Shown here piece after piece: positions 1-7,186 of a stretch of DNA of 19,211 nucleotides (position 1 is the stretch's first letter; each line of letters starts with the position of its first letter). The notes under the pieces are model-generated. The model was not told the DNA's origin. It searched no databases and worked only from the letters and a program-made list of their open reading frames with translations. The translations under genes and the position numbers were made by a program. The DNA is from UBA6544 sp049601975 (lineage in GTDB: Bacteria; Pseudomonadota; Alphaproteobacteria; UBA8366), in the NCBI GenBank assembly GCA_049601975.1, contig JBMYRC010000075.1, forward strand, positions 1 to 19,211, written 5' to 3'.

Positions 1-343
1 CGCCGCGCCATACCAAGATGACCAACGGACCGACGCCGACATAGATCATGTTCACGACCGCCGGCTCCAAATGCTTAAGGGCGAAGAAATAAGCCAACCA
101 GGCAAATGCCGTTGTCACATTCAAGACGACAAACCGAACCGGAGCCGCGCAGAGGTGACGTAAATCGCTCGGACGAGACACAACGGCAGCGCCACCAAAT
201 AATAATATCGATAGACCGAACGCGAGGGCCGCAACAAAGAGAAAGCTGACCGATTGGAACGTGTTGGCGAAATAAGTATCCCACACCGCTTGCGACAGCG
301 CGAAGATCACTAGGAAAAGGAGGCCCGCCAATGGAGAACGCAT
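1..343 (-). CDS. EamA/DMT-superfamily membrane transporter, 5' part (truncated by window edge)
   Basis: The first 114 residues of an inner-membrane protein are visible; the reading frame is open to the window edge, so the C-terminal half is missing. Four hydrophobic segments lie at about residues 4-21, 31-55, 68-89 and 95-111. The stretch around residues 88-106 (ALKHLEPAVVNMI followed by GVGPL) is the typical third/fourth-helix junction of EamA-domain drug/metabolite transporters, a family that usually has ten helices in two repeats. The ATG at 341-343 is chosen because an in-frame TGA lies five codons upstream and GAGG sits about 8 bases before it. It is divergent from the caspase-FKBP gene across 144 bp. 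The substrate cannot be predicted. Confidence 0.8.
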   Translation of the reverse strand, partial: MRSPLAGLLFLVIFALSQAVWDTYFANTFQSVSFLFVAALAFGLSILLFGGAAVVSRPSDLRHLCAAPVRFVVLNVTTAFAWLAYFFALKHLEPAVVNMIYVGVGPLVILVWRG

Positions 344-381
344 TCGCGAACCTCGTCAATTATCGGGAGCCAATCCACCCG

Positions 382-402
382 AAACTTGCGGCCCGAAAGT
401 TT
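382..402. repeat. Inverted repeat in the divergent transporter/caspase intergenic region
   Basis: AAACTT (382-387) and AAGTTT (397-402) are perfect 6-bp inverted arms around a 9-bp spacer, inside the 144-bp gap between two divergent genes. The position would suit a regulator binding site or a small hairpin, but 6-bp arms can arise by chance. Nothing else convincing was seen in this gap apart from a GATAAT hexamer at 428-433 with no good -35 partner. Confidence 0.25.
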
Positions 403-487
403 ACAGGTCATCTCTTCGAAGTGAATGGATAATCCCATCGGTCGGCATGTATGTTCTTCACGGCCACAGTGATACAGGAATCGTTCT

Positions 488-2014
488 ATGAGATTGGCGG
501 CGTTCGGAAAGCTTTGGGCGAATGTTCTTGGTATGCTTGCCATTTTGTACGCTGGCCAATCGATGGCGGATGTTCGTGGCCTTACGGTCAAATTAAAGGC
601 GAACGAGGGTGGCAACGCTGAAATTATCGATGAGATCGAACTCTATTCAAAGTCCTACGCCCTTGTGGTCGGCATTGACGATTATGCGAATGGATGGCCG
701 CGCCTCGGTCAAGCGGTGAAGGACGCGCATCGGGTCTCCGACGCATTGAAAGCCCGCGGTTTCGGCGTCACCTTGAAGACGAACTTAAAATCCGGTGAGT
801 TGCGGCGCGCATTCGAAGATTTCTTTCTTGAGAAAGGCGGCGATCTGGACGCTCGGCTTTTCGTCTGGTATGCCGGGCACGGGCACACGGACGAACGCGG
901 AGAGGGATATTTGATACCCGCCGACGGTGTGTTGGAGAGAGACCGGATTAAGTTTTTGCGGACCTCTCTTTCCTTGCGCCGGTTCGGGGAATTTGTCCGA
1001 TTGGCCCGTTCCAAGCATGTCTTTACCATCTTCGATTCTTGCTTTGCCGGCACAATTTTCAACGTGGCCCGTTCCGCGCCGCCGCCTCAAATTACCCGGC
1101 TCACAACCCGCCCGGTCCGACAATTTCTCACATCGGGCGACGCTGGACAGACAGTTTCGGATGACGGCACTTTTGCAAAACTGTTCGTTCAGGCAATCGG
1201 CGGCGAGCGGCGTGCGAACCTCAACAATGACGGCTTTTTGACCGCCAGCGAAATCGGCTCGTTCCTGGATACAAAAATCTCGAATTACACCCGGAACAAG
1301 CAAACGCCGCGATATGGCAAATTGCGCTCGCCAGAATTCGATCAGGGTGATTTCGTGTTCTCGTTGGGCGCAGCGACTCTTTCAACGGCCAAACGCGCCG
1401 TAACGACAACACCACAACAAGCCGATAGAGAAGCTCTTCTCTGGGAAGCCGCAAAGGACGGGAATACCATCGCGGATTACGACACCTATCTAAAGCACTT
1501 CCCCGACGGCATGTTCGCGACGATGGCGAAACGCCGAATGGGAGAGATTATCGCTAAGGCGAAGGCAAAGAAATCACCTAGTAAGCTTGCACTCGCACCG
1601 GTTCAGAAGAAGCTCTCGCCCAACCAACGCCGTCTGCAGGAGGGCCGGCAATATCTCATTGCGAACAAGCAAACGACGGGCGTCATCGAACGTCCCAGCG
1701 GTTTGCAGTATAAGGTCATACGACCTGCACCGAGCGGGCGCCGTCCGAGTAAGACCGATACCGAGTCCGTACATTATCAGGGATCGCTGATAGATGGCAA
1801 CGTATTCGACAGCTCCTACAAGCGCGGGAAACCGGCAGCGTTTCCGGTGAACGCAGTGATCAATGGATGGCAGGAAGCACTTTTATTAATGCGGGTCGGT
1901 GAAAAATGGCAAATCTTCATCCCGTCACACCTCGCGTATGGCAAGCGAGGCACGGGGCCCATTCGGCCAAACGAAACGCTCCTCTTCGAAGTCGAATTAC
2001 TCGCTATTCAGTGA
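488..2014 (+). CDS. Exported caspase-like (peptidase C14) protein with C-terminal FKBP-type peptidyl-prolyl isomerase domain
   Basis: A 508-residue protein with a signal peptide (residues 1 to about 27, ending QSMA), so probably periplasmic. Residues 55-295 form a caspase/metacaspase-like p20 domain: strand YALVVGIDDY (57-66), catalytic His131 in WYAGHGH, catalytic Cys185 in FDSCFAG. Residues 312-352 (REALLWEAAKDGN to FPDGMFATMAKRRM) resemble the short helical repeat that often follows bacterial caspase domains. After a Lys-rich linker (356-385), residues 397-508 form an FKBP domain with VHYQG (428-432), DGNVFDSS (436-443), GWQEAL (460-465) and IPSHLAYG (478-485). Family knowledge predicts cysteine-protease activity after basic or acidic residues plus proline isomerisation. 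The fusion is the odd feature. ATG 488 has AGGA about 8 bases upstream. It stands alone, divergent from the transporter. Confidence 0.85.
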   Translation: MRLAAFGKLWANVLGMLAILYAGQSMADVRGLTVKLKANEGGNAEIIDEIELYSKSYALVVGIDDYANGWPRLGQAVKDAHRVSDALKARGFGVTLKTNLKSGELRRAFEDFFLEKGGDLDARLFVWYAGHGHTDERGEGYLIPADGVLERDRIKFLRTSLSLRRFGEFVRLARSKHVFTIFDSCFAGTIFNVARSAPPPQITRLTTRPVRQFLTSGDAGQTVSDDGTFAKLFVQAIGGERRANLNNDGFLTASEIGSFLDTKISNYTRNKQTPRYGKLRSPEFDQGDFVFSLGAATLSTAKRAVTTTPQQADREALLWEAAKDGNTIADYDTYLKHFPDGMFATMAKRRMGEIIAKAKAKKSPSKLALAPVQKKLSPNQRRLQEGRQYLIANKQTTGVIERPSGLQYKVIRPAPSGRRPSKTDTESVHYQGSLIDGNVFDSSYKRGKPAAFPVNAVINGWQEALLLMRVGEKWQIFIPSHLAYGKRGTGPIRPNETLLFEVELLAIQ

Positions 2015-2039
2015 CGCCTCAGCGGTACACCCTTCAAAC

Positions 2040-2068
2040 TTAACCAAATCGCCCAACTTCCCTATAAA
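2040..2068 (+). promoter_or_regulatory. Candidate sigma70-type promoter of the VOC / ene-reductase / LLM operon
   Basis: TTAACC (2040-2045) and TATAAA (2063-2068) are separated by exactly 17 bp and match 4/6 and 5/6 of the TTGACA/TATAAT consensus. They lie after the caspase-FKBP stop codon and 35 bp before the VOC start, which would give a leader of about 28 bases. This suggests that the catabolic operon is transcribed independently of the upstream gene. The call rests on consensus matching by eye only. Confidence 0.4.
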
Positions 2069-2102
2069 CTCGTTTCAAACGAAACCAAAAAGGAAGCGAT
2101 CC

Positions 2103-2507
2103 ATGACTGAACGCCCATCCGCCTTTCGCGGCATCCGACATATCGCCTTCATGGTCGAGAACTTGGAGGAGTGCGAGAAGTTCTACACCGACGTCATGGG
2201 TATGGAACTGCTGTATCGCGCCAACGAGAATCTCGTCTATCTCACATGCGGTAACGACAACCTGTCTCTGGCACGAGCCAAATCAAAACCGGAAAAGGGT
2301 GGTCTCTTGGACCACTACGGGTTCATCGTCGAGAGCAAGGAAACCCTCGATGCCTGGTGCGATTATTTCAAATCGATCGACGTTCCAGTGTTGGACCAAC
2401 CGCACGATCATGCCGACGGCGCGCGCAGCTTCCACATCAAGGACCCGGCGGGCAATGTAATCCAGCCGATTTACCACCCGGCGATTTCCGCGCAGCAATT
2501 CACCTAA
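2103..2507 (+). CDS. VOC-superfamily (glyoxalase/bleomycin-resistance/extradiol dioxygenase fold) protein
   Basis: A single-domain protein of 134 residues. It opens with a VOC beta-strand (RGIRHIAFMVENLEECEKFYTDVMGMEL, seen in pieces at residues 9-36), repeats the pattern at DHYGFIVES (70-78), and ends with the diagnostic IKDPAGNVI (112-120). His13 and His71 occupy usual metal-ligand positions; the residue after GNVI, commonly Glu, is Gln121, so metal binding may be altered. The frame stays open to 1899 inside the caspase gene, but ATG 2103 is preferred: AGGAAG lies 7-8 bases upstream and the protein then starts exactly at the domain. It is first of three co-directional genes. VOC proteins act on many substrates (isomerases, dioxygenases, lyases); the reaction here is unknown. 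Confidence 0.85.
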   Translation: MTERPSAFRGIRHIAFMVENLEECEKFYTDVMGMELLYRANENLVYLTCGNDNLSLARAKSKPEKGGLLDHYGFIVESKETLDAWCDYFKSIDVPVLDQPHDHADGARSFHIKDPAGNVIQPIYHPAISAQQFT

Positions 2508-2520
2508 CCGACGGTTATCG

Positions 2521-3717
2521 ATGTCCCAAGAGAAAACCCAACCGCTGCTGTTCACACCTATCACGATTCGGGGCGTGACATCGAAAAACCGGATCGTCGT
2601 CTCGCCGATGTGCCAATACAATTCCGACGACGGTGGCCCTGGTGATTGGCAAATGATGCATTTGGGTCGCCTCGCCGTCGGCGGCGCCGGGATTATTTTC
2701 GGTGAGGAGACGGGGGTCGAAGCACGTGGCCGCAAGACATACAAATGCGCTGGGATTTGGGACGATAAGCACATCACGATGTATCGCCGGATTACCGATT
2801 TCATCAAGGAACAGGGTGCCGTTCCGGCCATCCAGATCGGCCATGCGGGCCGCAAAGCATCCTGTCATACGGCAACCGAGGATTGGCGGCCGCTGACCGA
2901 CGACGACGCAAAAGACGGTTGGGCACCGTGGCAAGGCTTGGCGCCGAGCGCGCTCGACCAACTGCCCCGCCGGTTCACGCCAAAGGCCATGGATGCGAGC
3001 GACATCAAGATCGTGCTCGACGCGTGGCGGGAAGCAACGCGGCGTAGCATGGACGCAGGCTACGATATTCTCGAGATACACGGCGCTCATGGATATCTCA
3101 TCCATCAGTTCCTGTCGCCGGTGAGCAATCACCGCAACGACGCTTATGGCGGCGACCGGGCAGGCCGCATGCGCTTTGCATTGGAGGTGGCGGAGGTCGT
3201 GCGAGATGCTTGGCCGCGGGACAAGCCACTGTTCTTCCGCGTCTCCTCCGTCGACGGCGAAGGCGGGATGTGGGATCTGGACGACACGGTAGCGCTGTCA
3301 AAAGAACTCAAGGATCGCGATATTGACCTCGTCGATTGCTCGTCCGGCGGTATTTCCGGCGACAGCGAGATGCCGATGATCCCTCGCATCGAGCAATTCC
3401 AAGCGGGATTCGCCGAACGCGTACGCCAGGAGGCCGACATTATGACCATCGCGGTGGGCGGTATTACCGAAGCGCAACAGGCGGAAGGCATCCTGCAATC
3501 AGGACGCGCCGATCTGGTCGCGCTCGCGCGGGAATTTTTGTGGAACGCGGACTGGGCGGCGCACGCGGCAAAGACGCTAGGTGCCACGGACCCATACGGA
3601 CAAATGCCCCACGAATACGCCTATCGCCTGCGCCAACGCGAAAAGCAAAAGGAAATGGCGATTAATCAAGGCGGTCCGGTGACTCAGGCGGCTTACGCGA
3701 AAATATTTGGAGACTGA
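2521..3717 (+). CDS. NADH:flavin oxidoreductase, old yellow enzyme family (YqjM-like ene-reductase)
   Basis: A 398-residue TIM-barrel flavoprotein expected to bind FMN and reduce activated C=C bonds of enones or related xenobiotics with NAD(P)H. YqjM-class signatures are intact: SPMCQY (Cys31, Tyr33, tuning the flavin), QIGHAGRKA (105-113), substrate-binding His187 and His190 in EIHGAHGY with Tyr192, HQFLSPVSNHRNDAYGG (195-211), and the phosphate-binding AVGGIT and GRADLVALAREF near the C-terminus. Length is slightly above the usual 340-370. It starts 13 bases after the VOC stop with no obvious Shine-Dalgarno, so it may be translationally coupled, and is followed after 2 bases by an LLM monooxygenase. 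A role in degrading a cyclic or unsaturated compound is inferred from context. Confidence 0.92.
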   Translation: MSQEKTQPLLFTPITIRGVTSKNRIVVSPMCQYNSDDGGPGDWQMMHLGRLAVGGAGIIFGEETGVEARGRKTYKCAGIWDDKHITMYRRITDFIKEQGAVPAIQIGHAGRKASCHTATEDWRPLTDDDAKDGWAPWQGLAPSALDQLPRRFTPKAMDASDIKIVLDAWREATRRSMDAGYDILEIHGAHGYLIHQFLSPVSNHRNDAYGGDRAGRMRFALEVAEVVRDAWPRDKPLFFRVSSVDGEGGMWDLDDTVALSKELKDRDIDLVDCSSGGISGDSEMPMIPRIEQFQAGFAERVRQEADIMTIAVGGITEAQQAEGILQSGRADLVALAREFLWNADWAAHAAKTLGATDPYGQMPHEYAYRLRQREKQKEMAINQGGPVTQAAYAKIFGD

Positions 3718-3719
3718 GT

Positions 3720-4661
3720 ATGCGATACGGATACTACCTGCCGACCCGAGGACCGCTCAGCGAGCCGGGTGCGATCAGCGAGCTGGTCGGGCAAGGCGAG
3801 GGCATGGGATTTGCGACCATCGTGATCGCAGATCACATCGTCTTTCCGACCAAAGTAAATTCACCTTATCCCTACACGGTCGACGGTGGGTTTCCCGGGC
3901 AAGGTGACGCACTTGAACAGCTCTCACTGATGTCCTTTGTAGCAGCCTTGACGACGACGTCTCGCCTTGTCACCAGCGTCATGATCCTGCCGCACCGTAA
4001 TCCGCTAACGACAGCGAAAACGCTGGCAACGATCGACGTCCTCTCGCAAGGCCGGGTGACGGTTGGTGTCGGCGTTGGTTGGATGCGCGAAGAGTTTGAG
4101 GCGCTCCACGCGGCAGACTTCGACAAGCGAGGAGCTGTCAGCAACGAGTATCTGGAGATATTCAAAAAATGCTGGACCGAGGATCCGGTCTCCTTCGACG
4201 GCGAATTCTATTCCTTCAAGGAACTCCGTTGTGTACCGCATCCGGTCCAGAACCCACACCCACCCATCTGGATCGGCGGTCACAGTAAACCGGCGCTGCG
4301 ACGCACTGCCAAATACGGCGACGGATGGCATCCTGTGGGTGCCACGGCGGCCTCGCCTCTGCCACCGGCGGAGTTCGAGCGATTGCTTGGTGAGTTGAAA
4401 ACTCTGACGGAGGTGGAAGGCCGGAATTTCGAAGACCTATTCATCTCGCTAAAGGCACCGTCCTATGACCCAGGCCTGACCCCGGCGGGCCACGACCGAC
4501 TGCCCTTCGCGGGAGAGGCGGCGCAGGTCATCGAGGATATCAAGACATACGAAGCGCTTGGCGTGAGGGAGCTTATCTTCGATTTCCGCGCACCGACCCT
4601 AGGGGAGACCTTGGATCGAATGGATCATTTCATGACGGAAGTAGCGCCCTCGACGGACTAA
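3720..4661 (+). CDS. LLM-class (luciferase-like) flavin- or F420-dependent oxidoreductase
   Basis: A 313-residue protein of the bacterial luciferase-like TIM-barrel superfamily. Visible family motifs are MRYGYYLP (1-8), IADHIVFP (36-43), a central block LPHRNPLTTAKTLATIDVLS then GRVTVGVGVGW (90-121), EEFEALH (124-130), and PPIWIGG with KYGDGWHP (181-205). The pattern resembles the TIGR03619-type subfamily, whose members are often labelled F420-dependent; whether this organism makes F420 cannot be judged from the window, and reduced FMN is an alternative. The start lies 2 bases after the ene-reductase stop with GGAG about 8 bases before it, so the two are surely co-transcribed. Its 3' end overlaps the convergent TauD gene by 4 bases. 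A diverged paralogue is at 5521-6441. Confidence 0.9.
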   Translation: MRYGYYLPTRGPLSEPGAISELVGQGEGMGFATIVIADHIVFPTKVNSPYPYTVDGGFPGQGDALEQLSLMSFVAALTTTSRLVTSVMILPHRNPLTTAKTLATIDVLSQGRVTVGVGVGWMREEFEALHAADFDKRGAVSNEYLEIFKKCWTEDPVSFDGEFYSFKELRCVPHPVQNPHPPIWIGGHSKPALRRTAKYGDGWHPVGATAASPLPPAEFERLLGELKTLTEVEGRNFEDLFISLKAPSYDPGLTPAGHDRLPFAGEAAQVIEDIKTYEALGVRELIFDFRAPTLGETLDRMDHFMTEVAPSTD

Positions 4662-5518
4662 GCGGAAGGGGCCGTCACGACATACCCGGACTTCTCTCCC
4701 TGAACAGTCGTGCGCAGCATGTGACGCGGTTCCGCCGGGTCGAAATCACCGAGCGCTAAATGCATGGCCGTACGGTTGTCCCAGCAGACGAGATCTCCGA
4801 CACGCCATTGGTGGCGATAAACATTCTCCGGCCGGGTAGCATGATCACAGAGATAGCGAATGATCGGCACGCTCTCCGCCCGGCTCATCCCGTCAAAATG
4901 CGATGTCCGTTCACTCACATAGAGCGCCTTCACGCCGCTTTCGTTGTGGATGCGCACGCAGGGATGGGCAATCGGTGGATTGATTGCGTTCAATTCATCT
5001 AAGTTTCCCGCACTGCGGTCCTTGGCGCCCGCCACCATATTAAAATCGTAGACCGATTGCAGATCGGCAACGATACCCTTCATCTTATCGGACAACTCAT
5101 CATAAGCGCGGGCCATGTTACAAAACATGGTGTCGCCGCCAACGGACGGTTTCTGCGTGCAATATAGCATCGAAGAATTCGCCGGACGATTGGTGTAGGC
5201 GTAATCGGAATGCCAATTCCGGCCAGCCGTTCGCGTCGGTGATGGTTTTCCGTTCTTCGGGATATTGGTGACCTCGAGGAGTTCGGGATAACCTTCTAAT
5301 GAATCGTTCGGTGTAGCGGCGTGATCGTCGAGCTCCCCGAAGCGGCGAGAAAACGCCATATGCTCTTCCGGCGTCCAATCGATATCGCGAAAGACGATGA
5401 TATGGTGCGCATGCCAAGCTTTTCGAATGGCATCAATCTCCCCATCAGAGGGAGCTTTTGCGATGTCGATGCCACGAATTTCCGCACCTAGAGCGTTTCC
5501 CAATCGAATAATTTCCAT
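4658..5518 (-). CDS. TauD/TfdA-family Fe(II)/2-oxoglutarate-dependent dioxygenase
   Basis: A 286-residue cytosolic enzyme with the complete facial triad: His103 and Asp105 in NWHSDYAY, His253 in NRTAMHLALGDF, and the 2-oxoglutarate-binding Arg269 in RHMLRTT. The N-terminal GAEIRGIDIA (11-20) and HHIIVFRDIDWTPEEH (38-53) are typical of the family. Members hydroxylate sulfonates (taurine), phenoxyacetates, sulfate esters and other small acids; substrate cannot be read here. ATG 5518 follows a strong AGGAGGT 9 bases upstream and lies 2 bases after the LLM stop, making it the last gene of the three-gene minus-strand operon. The stop overlaps that of the convergent LLM gene (4658-4661). Confidence 0.92.
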   Translation of the reverse strand: MEIIRLGNALGAEIRGIDIAKAPSDGEIDAIRKAWHAHHIIVFRDIDWTPEEHMAFSRRFGELDDHAATPNDSLEGYPELLEVTNIPKNGKPSPTRTAGRNWHSDYAYTNRPANSSMLYCTQKPSVGGDTMFCNMARAYDELSDKMKGIVADLQSVYDFNMVAGAKDRSAGNLDELNAINPPIAHPCVRIHNESGVKALYVSERTSHFDGMSRAESVPIIRYLCDHATRPENVYRHQWRVGDLVCWDNRTAMHLALGDFDPAEPRHMLRTTVQGEKSGYVVTAPSA

Positions 5519-5520
5519 AA

Positions 5521-6441
5521 CTAGCCGACCTCCTCGCGCAAACGGTCGTGAATGGCCCGCAAGGCATCGAGCATCGCGTCGACGCTGCGTGAGCCGGATT
5601 GAAAGATTGCCGTCGCGTTTACCGCAACCCCATCGAAGCCCATCTCCTTAAGTTCCACCACGCGGGCCGCCACACGGTCGGGTTCCGCATAGAATGTCTT
5701 GCCCGCCGTATCTCCGGCACGCGGCGGCGGCGCAATCATGCTTTGCCAGCCGATCGCGTTTGGATCTCGGCCCGCACTGACAGCCGCCTCCCTGATCACG
5801 TCCATGGCGCGTTTGGCGAAATCCGCATCGCTCACCTGGCTCGCCAACCAGCCATCGCCGTACTTGCCGACACGGCGGAACGCGGGCGGCGTATTGCCGC
5901 CGACCCAGACCGGCAAATCTCCGCCTTGAGGCGGTTTCGGCTCCATCGCCATAGCTTCAGTCGGATAGTGCTCGCTCTCGAACTCGATCCGTTCTTCCCG
6001 CCAATACGCTCGCAACAGTTCCATGGCTTCGTCCATGCGTCGCCCCCGAGTCTTGAAACTTTCGCCGAGTGCTTCGTATTCGGATTCCTGCCAACCAATT
6101 CCGACGCCCAACCGCACCCGCCCGTCCGATAGCGTATCAAGGGAGCTGACCTGTTTCGCCACCAAGGCCGGTTGGCGTTGCGGCAGAATCAATACCTCGG
6201 TGCCGAGACCGATCTTCTCCGTTACTGCCGCCGCATAGGACAGCATCATGAAGGCCTCGATAATCGGCATCTGTGCCGGATAGATAGATTTGGTCCGGCC
6301 TTCGATATCGTAGCCCATCACCACATGATCATAGACGTCGAGCTGATCGTAGCCGATATCCTCAATCCCCTTAGCAAGTTTACCAACTGCTTTCGGGCCT
6401 TCGCGATAGGCGACGCTGGGGAATTCGACGGCGAGTTTCAT
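5521..6441 (-). CDS. LLM-class (luciferase-like) flavin- or F420-dependent oxidoreductase, second copy
   Basis: A 306-residue luciferase-like TIM-barrel protein. Motifs parallel those of the 3720-4661 protein: DVYDHVVM (35-42), EVLILPQRQPALVAKQ (82-97), LDTLSDGRVRLGVGIGW (101-117), SEYEALG (120-126) and LPVWVGG with KYGDGWLA (176-200). The two are clearly paralogous but diverged in the N-terminal loop and the C-terminal third, so they probably take different substrates or act in successive steps. Start ATG 6441 has GGAGAC about 7 bases upstream. It lies 17 bases after the HCCA-isomerase-like gene and 2 bases before the TauD gene, so all three are one transcription unit. Cofactor (F420 or FMNH2) is unresolved. 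Confidence 0.9.
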   Translation of the reverse strand: MKLAVEFPSVAYREGPKAVGKLAKGIEDIGYDQLDVYDHVVMGYDIEGRTKSIYPAQMPIIEAFMMLSYAAAVTEKIGLGTEVLILPQRQPALVAKQVSSLDTLSDGRVRLGVGIGWQESEYEALGESFKTRGRRMDEAMELLRAYWREERIEFESEHYPTEAMAMEPKPPQGGDLPVWVGGNTPPAFRRVGKYGDGWLASQVSDADFAKRAMDVIREAAVSAGRDPNAIGWQSMIAPPPRAGDTAGKTFYAEPDRVAARVVELKEMGFDGVAVNATAIFQSGSRSVDAMLDALRAIHDRLREEVG

Positions 6442-6458
6442 AGATGGAGTCTCCGGAT

Positions 6459-7088
6459 TTAGCTCAAATCGAAATTCGACGGCTTGTAGGGTTGGCGCAG
6501 TGCGCGCTCCACCATTTCCAAATGGTCCTGGCCGTAGAACATATCTCCCTCAATGAAATAGGTCGGCGACCCAAAGACGGAACGCTCGATGGCCTCGACA
6601 GTATTGGCTTCATAAATCGCGGCAACTTCGTCCGACAAGGCGGCCGCGAGCAAGGGTGCGGGATCAACATCGACACTTTGTGCCAAAGCTTGCAGCGTCG
6701 CCTCATTCGACAGATCTGCATCGTCGCGCCAATGCCCTTGCAGCATCGCATGCGCAAGAGCATCGACGTTGGCGCCCTGTAAAGACGCGGCAATCAGCAT
6801 CCCATTCGATAATGTCATATCCGCCCAATGATGTTCCGGATAGCCGTCCATCACCGGCGCATTACGATGTTCGGACCAGCGGTCGATCTCACGCCGGAAA
6901 TAATAGGCGCGGTGGTTTTGCGGCCGCTCGCGCGTCGGCACGGACCCCACTCCCGCGATACCGCGTGTAAGCTCGTAAGGTTTGTGGACGATTGTTCGCT
7001 CGGCGGCCTTGGCGATTTCCATAAACCGGGCCGAGCCCAAATAGGCGAAAGCGGAATGGGCGGAATAGAAATATTCGATCTCAAACAT
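6459..7088 (-). CDS. DsbA-fold protein of the 2-hydroxychromene-2-carboxylate isomerase / GST-kappa family
   Basis: A 209-residue thioredoxin-fold protein without the CXXC of disulfide oxidases. The N-terminus EYFYSAHSAFAYLGS (5-19) matches the active-site strand and serine region of HCCA isomerases. The C-terminal VFGSPTYFIEGDMFYGQDHLEMVERAL, spread over about residues 169-196, is the family hallmark containing the cis-proline loop (GSPTY). Known members isomerise a ring-opened aromatic intermediate in naphthalene breakdown using glutathione, but many homologues have unknown substrates. A TTG one codon upstream is also possible; ATG 7088 is preferred because AAGGAAA then lies 5-6 bases away. 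It is the first gene of the minus operon with the LLM and TauD genes, and is divergent from the CurA-like gene. Confidence 0.85.
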   Translation of the reverse strand: MFEIEYFYSAHSAFAYLGSARFMEIAKAAERTIVHKPYELTRGIAGVGSVPTRERPQNHRAYYFRREIDRWSEHRNAPVMDGYPEHHWADMTLSNGMLIAASLQGANVDALAHAMLQGHWRDDADLSNEATLQALAQSVDVDPAPLLAAALSDEVAAIYEANTVEAIERSVFGSPTYFIEGDMFYGQDHLEMVERALRQPYKPSNFDLS

Positions 7089-7186
7089 CAATGTTTCCTT
7101 TAAGCTCTGCGGCTTGGTCTTTTATTCGCGCGCCCGGGACCTATCGTCTTAGCAGTCCAAAAAACGCCCAGATTGTGGAGGAAGCC

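Noticed and set aside
2085..2098. Short stem GTTTC/GAAAC (approximate position) before the VOC gene as a terminator for the caspase-FKBP gene
   Set aside because: The stem is 5 bp, AT-rich, with no T-run, and lies in the expected leader of the next operon.
1899..2102. N-terminal extension of the VOC protein into the caspase-FKBP gene
   Set aside because: The extra residues are low-complexity, overlap a real gene, and a better ATG with Shine-Dalgarno exists at 2103.
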